A stretch of 18,137 bases of DNA, from contig MU631722.1 of assembly GCA_026770615.1 (NCBI GenBank), forward strand, positions 94,575 to 112,711. Direction: 5' to 3'. The position numbers and the translations under genes were made by a program. This stretch comes from Pavlovales sp. CCMP2436 (taxonomy: Eukaryota > Haptophyta > Pavlovophyceae > Pavlovales). Positions within the stretch are counted from its first letter, which is position 1, and every line of letters begins with the position of its first letter. The notes under the pieces were generated by a model that was given only the letters and a program-made list of their open reading frames with translations, was not told the origin of the DNA and ran no database searches. Shown here in pieces: positions 16,868-18,137 of this stretch.

Positions 16868-17276
16868 CTGAATAAGAGCCGGGCGAAGGGTGATTGCTGG
16901 CATACCCGTCTGGGGTTAGCTTGTCCGTCTTGAAGTAATGCGTGAGTCCGTTCATTATTCTAGGAGTTTGTTATGTTTTATTATCTGCTTAATAAATACG
17001 TTTGAAAAAGAGCCGGGTGAAGGGTGATTGTTGATATACCCGTCTGGGGGTAGCTCGTCCTTGAGGTAGAGCGTGAGCTGGTTCATTTGGTTTTTGTGTT
17101 TTGTATATTTTTATTGTTATTTTTGCGTTTGAAAACATTCTGAAAAAGAGCCGGGCGAAGGGTGGTTGTTGACATACCCGTCTGGGGGTAGCTCGTCCGT
17201 CTTGAGATAGAGCGTAAGCCGGTCCATGCAGTCGTGCGCGCCCCATCCCGTGTTGAGCCCGGTCTCATTATAGAGG
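16868..17276 (-). CDS. Unrecognised minus-strand gene fragment: one exon plus two tandem partial copies
   Basis: On the minus strand the acceptor CTTCAG (17277-17282) precedes an exon reading LYNETGLNTGWGAHDCMDRL then TLYLKTDELPPDG, ending at a GTATGT donor near 17180. The last 85-90 bases, including the donor and the following intron start and T-rich tract, recur at 17004-17087 and 16868-16957. Encoded cores are LTLYLKTDELPPDGYVNNHPS, LTLYLK-DELPPDGYINNHPS and LTHYFKTDKLTPDGYASNHPS. Substitutions keep the frame, although copy 2 has lost one codon. The strong codon-level conservation argues for coding origin. The family is not recognised and no function is offered. An upstream exon may lie at 18045-18125. 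Confidence 0.5.
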
Positions 17277-17289
17277 CTGAAGGAGGGAA

Positions 17290-17880
17290 GTGAAGAGGGA
17301 GGGGGGGGGAAGGGGGAGGGGGGGGATTAGCTATTATGAAAATAACTATAATATAATTACTTAAAAAATCCGGGGGGGGCTTGGTTAGTAGACACACATT
17401 TCACGGGGGGCACTATATCAACAGAAGATTTACAGAGATCTATGTACACGTGCAGACGCTGACAAGCGGGGCCACCTAGGCGCACAAACTGCACTCACGG
17501 GAGTGTGTACATGGGGGGGGGCTGTGGCGTGTGCACGACTCCATCCGCCTCATCGCCTCTTTCTCCTTGTCCATGTCTGCACGATCTCGCCTGTGAGTGA
17601 AGGCAAATCTCCTGTCGCACACTGCTGAGCCAATTATTATCACCATCTAGAAGTACGTCCGTCCCCTGGCAGGTCTCCACCGGACCCAAGCGTTGAGTAA
17701 CACTCAGATCAAGGGACCTTTGCGGAGTACACGTGGAGTGGAAGGGGCTCCATCACACATCACGACAAAAAAAGTTAAATAATACAGAGACCACAACTCA
17801 GCAAGCGGGTATATAACGCTTCAAGCCAGCGCAGCCGACTAAGGCACGTAGCAGGCAATGAGCGACGCAGCGCTCAAACC
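17290..17880. other. Spacer or intronic region, no gene confirmed
   Basis: Several G-runs (17300-17325, 17371-17379, 17512-17521) and AT-rich patches. A minus-strand stretch near 17485-17567 could encode MDKEKEAMRRMESCTRH up to a GTGAGTG donor, but there is no family match or acceptor to support it. Confidence 0.35.
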
Positions 17881-17884
17881 AGCA

Positions 17885-18006
17885 CAACTTTCAGGACAGT
17901 CAGACGCCAGCTTCAGTCCTTATCAGTAGTATATAACTCTTACCATCACGACTTCCAGGACAGTCTGACGCCAGCTTGAATCCTTATTGGTAGTAGATAA
18001 CTCTTA
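17885..18006. repeat. Direct repeat of about 60 bp, two copies
   Basis: Copy 1 (about 17885-17942) and copy 2 (about 17948-18006) share caggacagt, gacgccagctt, tccttat and agataactcttac-type blocks, with about 85% identity by eye. They are non-coding in appearance and lie in the presumed intron or spacer upstream of the exon-like segment at the window's right edge. Confidence 0.75.
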
Positions 18007-18044
18007 CACAAAACACGAACACAGCGACAGAACTAAAACCAAAG

Positions 18045-18126
18045 CATTCGGCTCTTACTTTGGGAGGCGGAGAGTCCCGATCGAGGGAAGGCAATGCTTG
18101 TAGCCCTGCCAGGTCATGAGTTTGCC
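18045..18126 (-). CDS. Possible internal exon at window edge (minus strand)
   Basis: On the minus strand a C-rich tract ending CCCCCAG precedes an open stretch encoding GKLMTWQGYKHC and LPSIGTLRLPK, ended by a consensus donor AAA|GTAAGAG. Both borders fit GT-AG splicing. It may belong to the same gene as the exon fragments at 16868-17276, which lie downstream on the same strand. Nothing in it is recognisable as a known family. Confidence 0.4.
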
Positions 18127-18137
18127 CTGGGGGAAGA

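Noticed and set aside
16468..16955. Tyr/Ile-rich membrane-protein-like open frames
   Set aside because: They are translations of TA, GT and GAAT microsatellites.

Overview
The window looks like nuclear DNA of a eukaryotic microalga. It has a GC-rich background, genes split by short introns with GTGCGC, GTGCGT or GTATG donors, homopurine and G-run clutter, TTAGGG-type (CCCTAA) telomeric repeats and a KDZ-class transposase. A haptophyte-like host fits best, but that is inference. No rRNA or tRNA gene was seen.

Left block (about 1-6040, GC-rich). A tandem 204-205 bp repeat (1-about 440) is followed by one long minus-strand gene (6020 down to 734) that I could splice. It is a Kyakuja-Dileera-Zisupton (KDZ) transposase with an N-terminal Cys/His cluster and a C-terminal Ulp1-like protease. 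Four of its five introns have clean, phase-compatible borders. The fifth (exon 4 to 5) is tentative and contains a dense minisatellite. Two in-frame TAG codons and a truncated protease suggest a decayed copy.

Middle block (about 6050-12600, lower GC) is an integrated polinton-like virus (PLV) or related element. It holds a truncated discoidin-type fibre gene (-), a family-B-polymerase-like/SF1-helicase fusion (+, about 1,090 codons, interrupted only by four one-base contractions), a packaging-ATPase N-terminal half (+), a small basic amphipathic protein (-), a penton-like jelly-roll protein (-), and the start of a low-complexity protein (+). The packaging ATPase is cut off at about 10,500 by an island of interstitial telomeric and subtelomere-like repeats (10,500-11,140). 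No major capsid protein gene is visible.

Right block (about 12,600-18,137). A WrbA-type NAD(P)H:quinone oxidoreductase gene (+, 12745-14692) shows five exons, one one-base contraction and a problem at the first exon junction. One of its introns carries a small AT-rich element bounded by an 11-bp inverted repeat. After it come a 550-bp direct duplication, simple repeats, and exon-like minus-strand fragments that are tandemly duplicated (a three-copy and a two-copy family), from an unrecognised gene.

Functionally the virus-derived genes fall into replication (polymerase-like/helicase), packaging (ATPase) and virion (penton, small protein, fibre) sets. All five single-base frameshifts I could localise are losses, most of them in homopolymers. 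They may be assembly errors, so the helicase and WrbA genes may be less broken than they appear.
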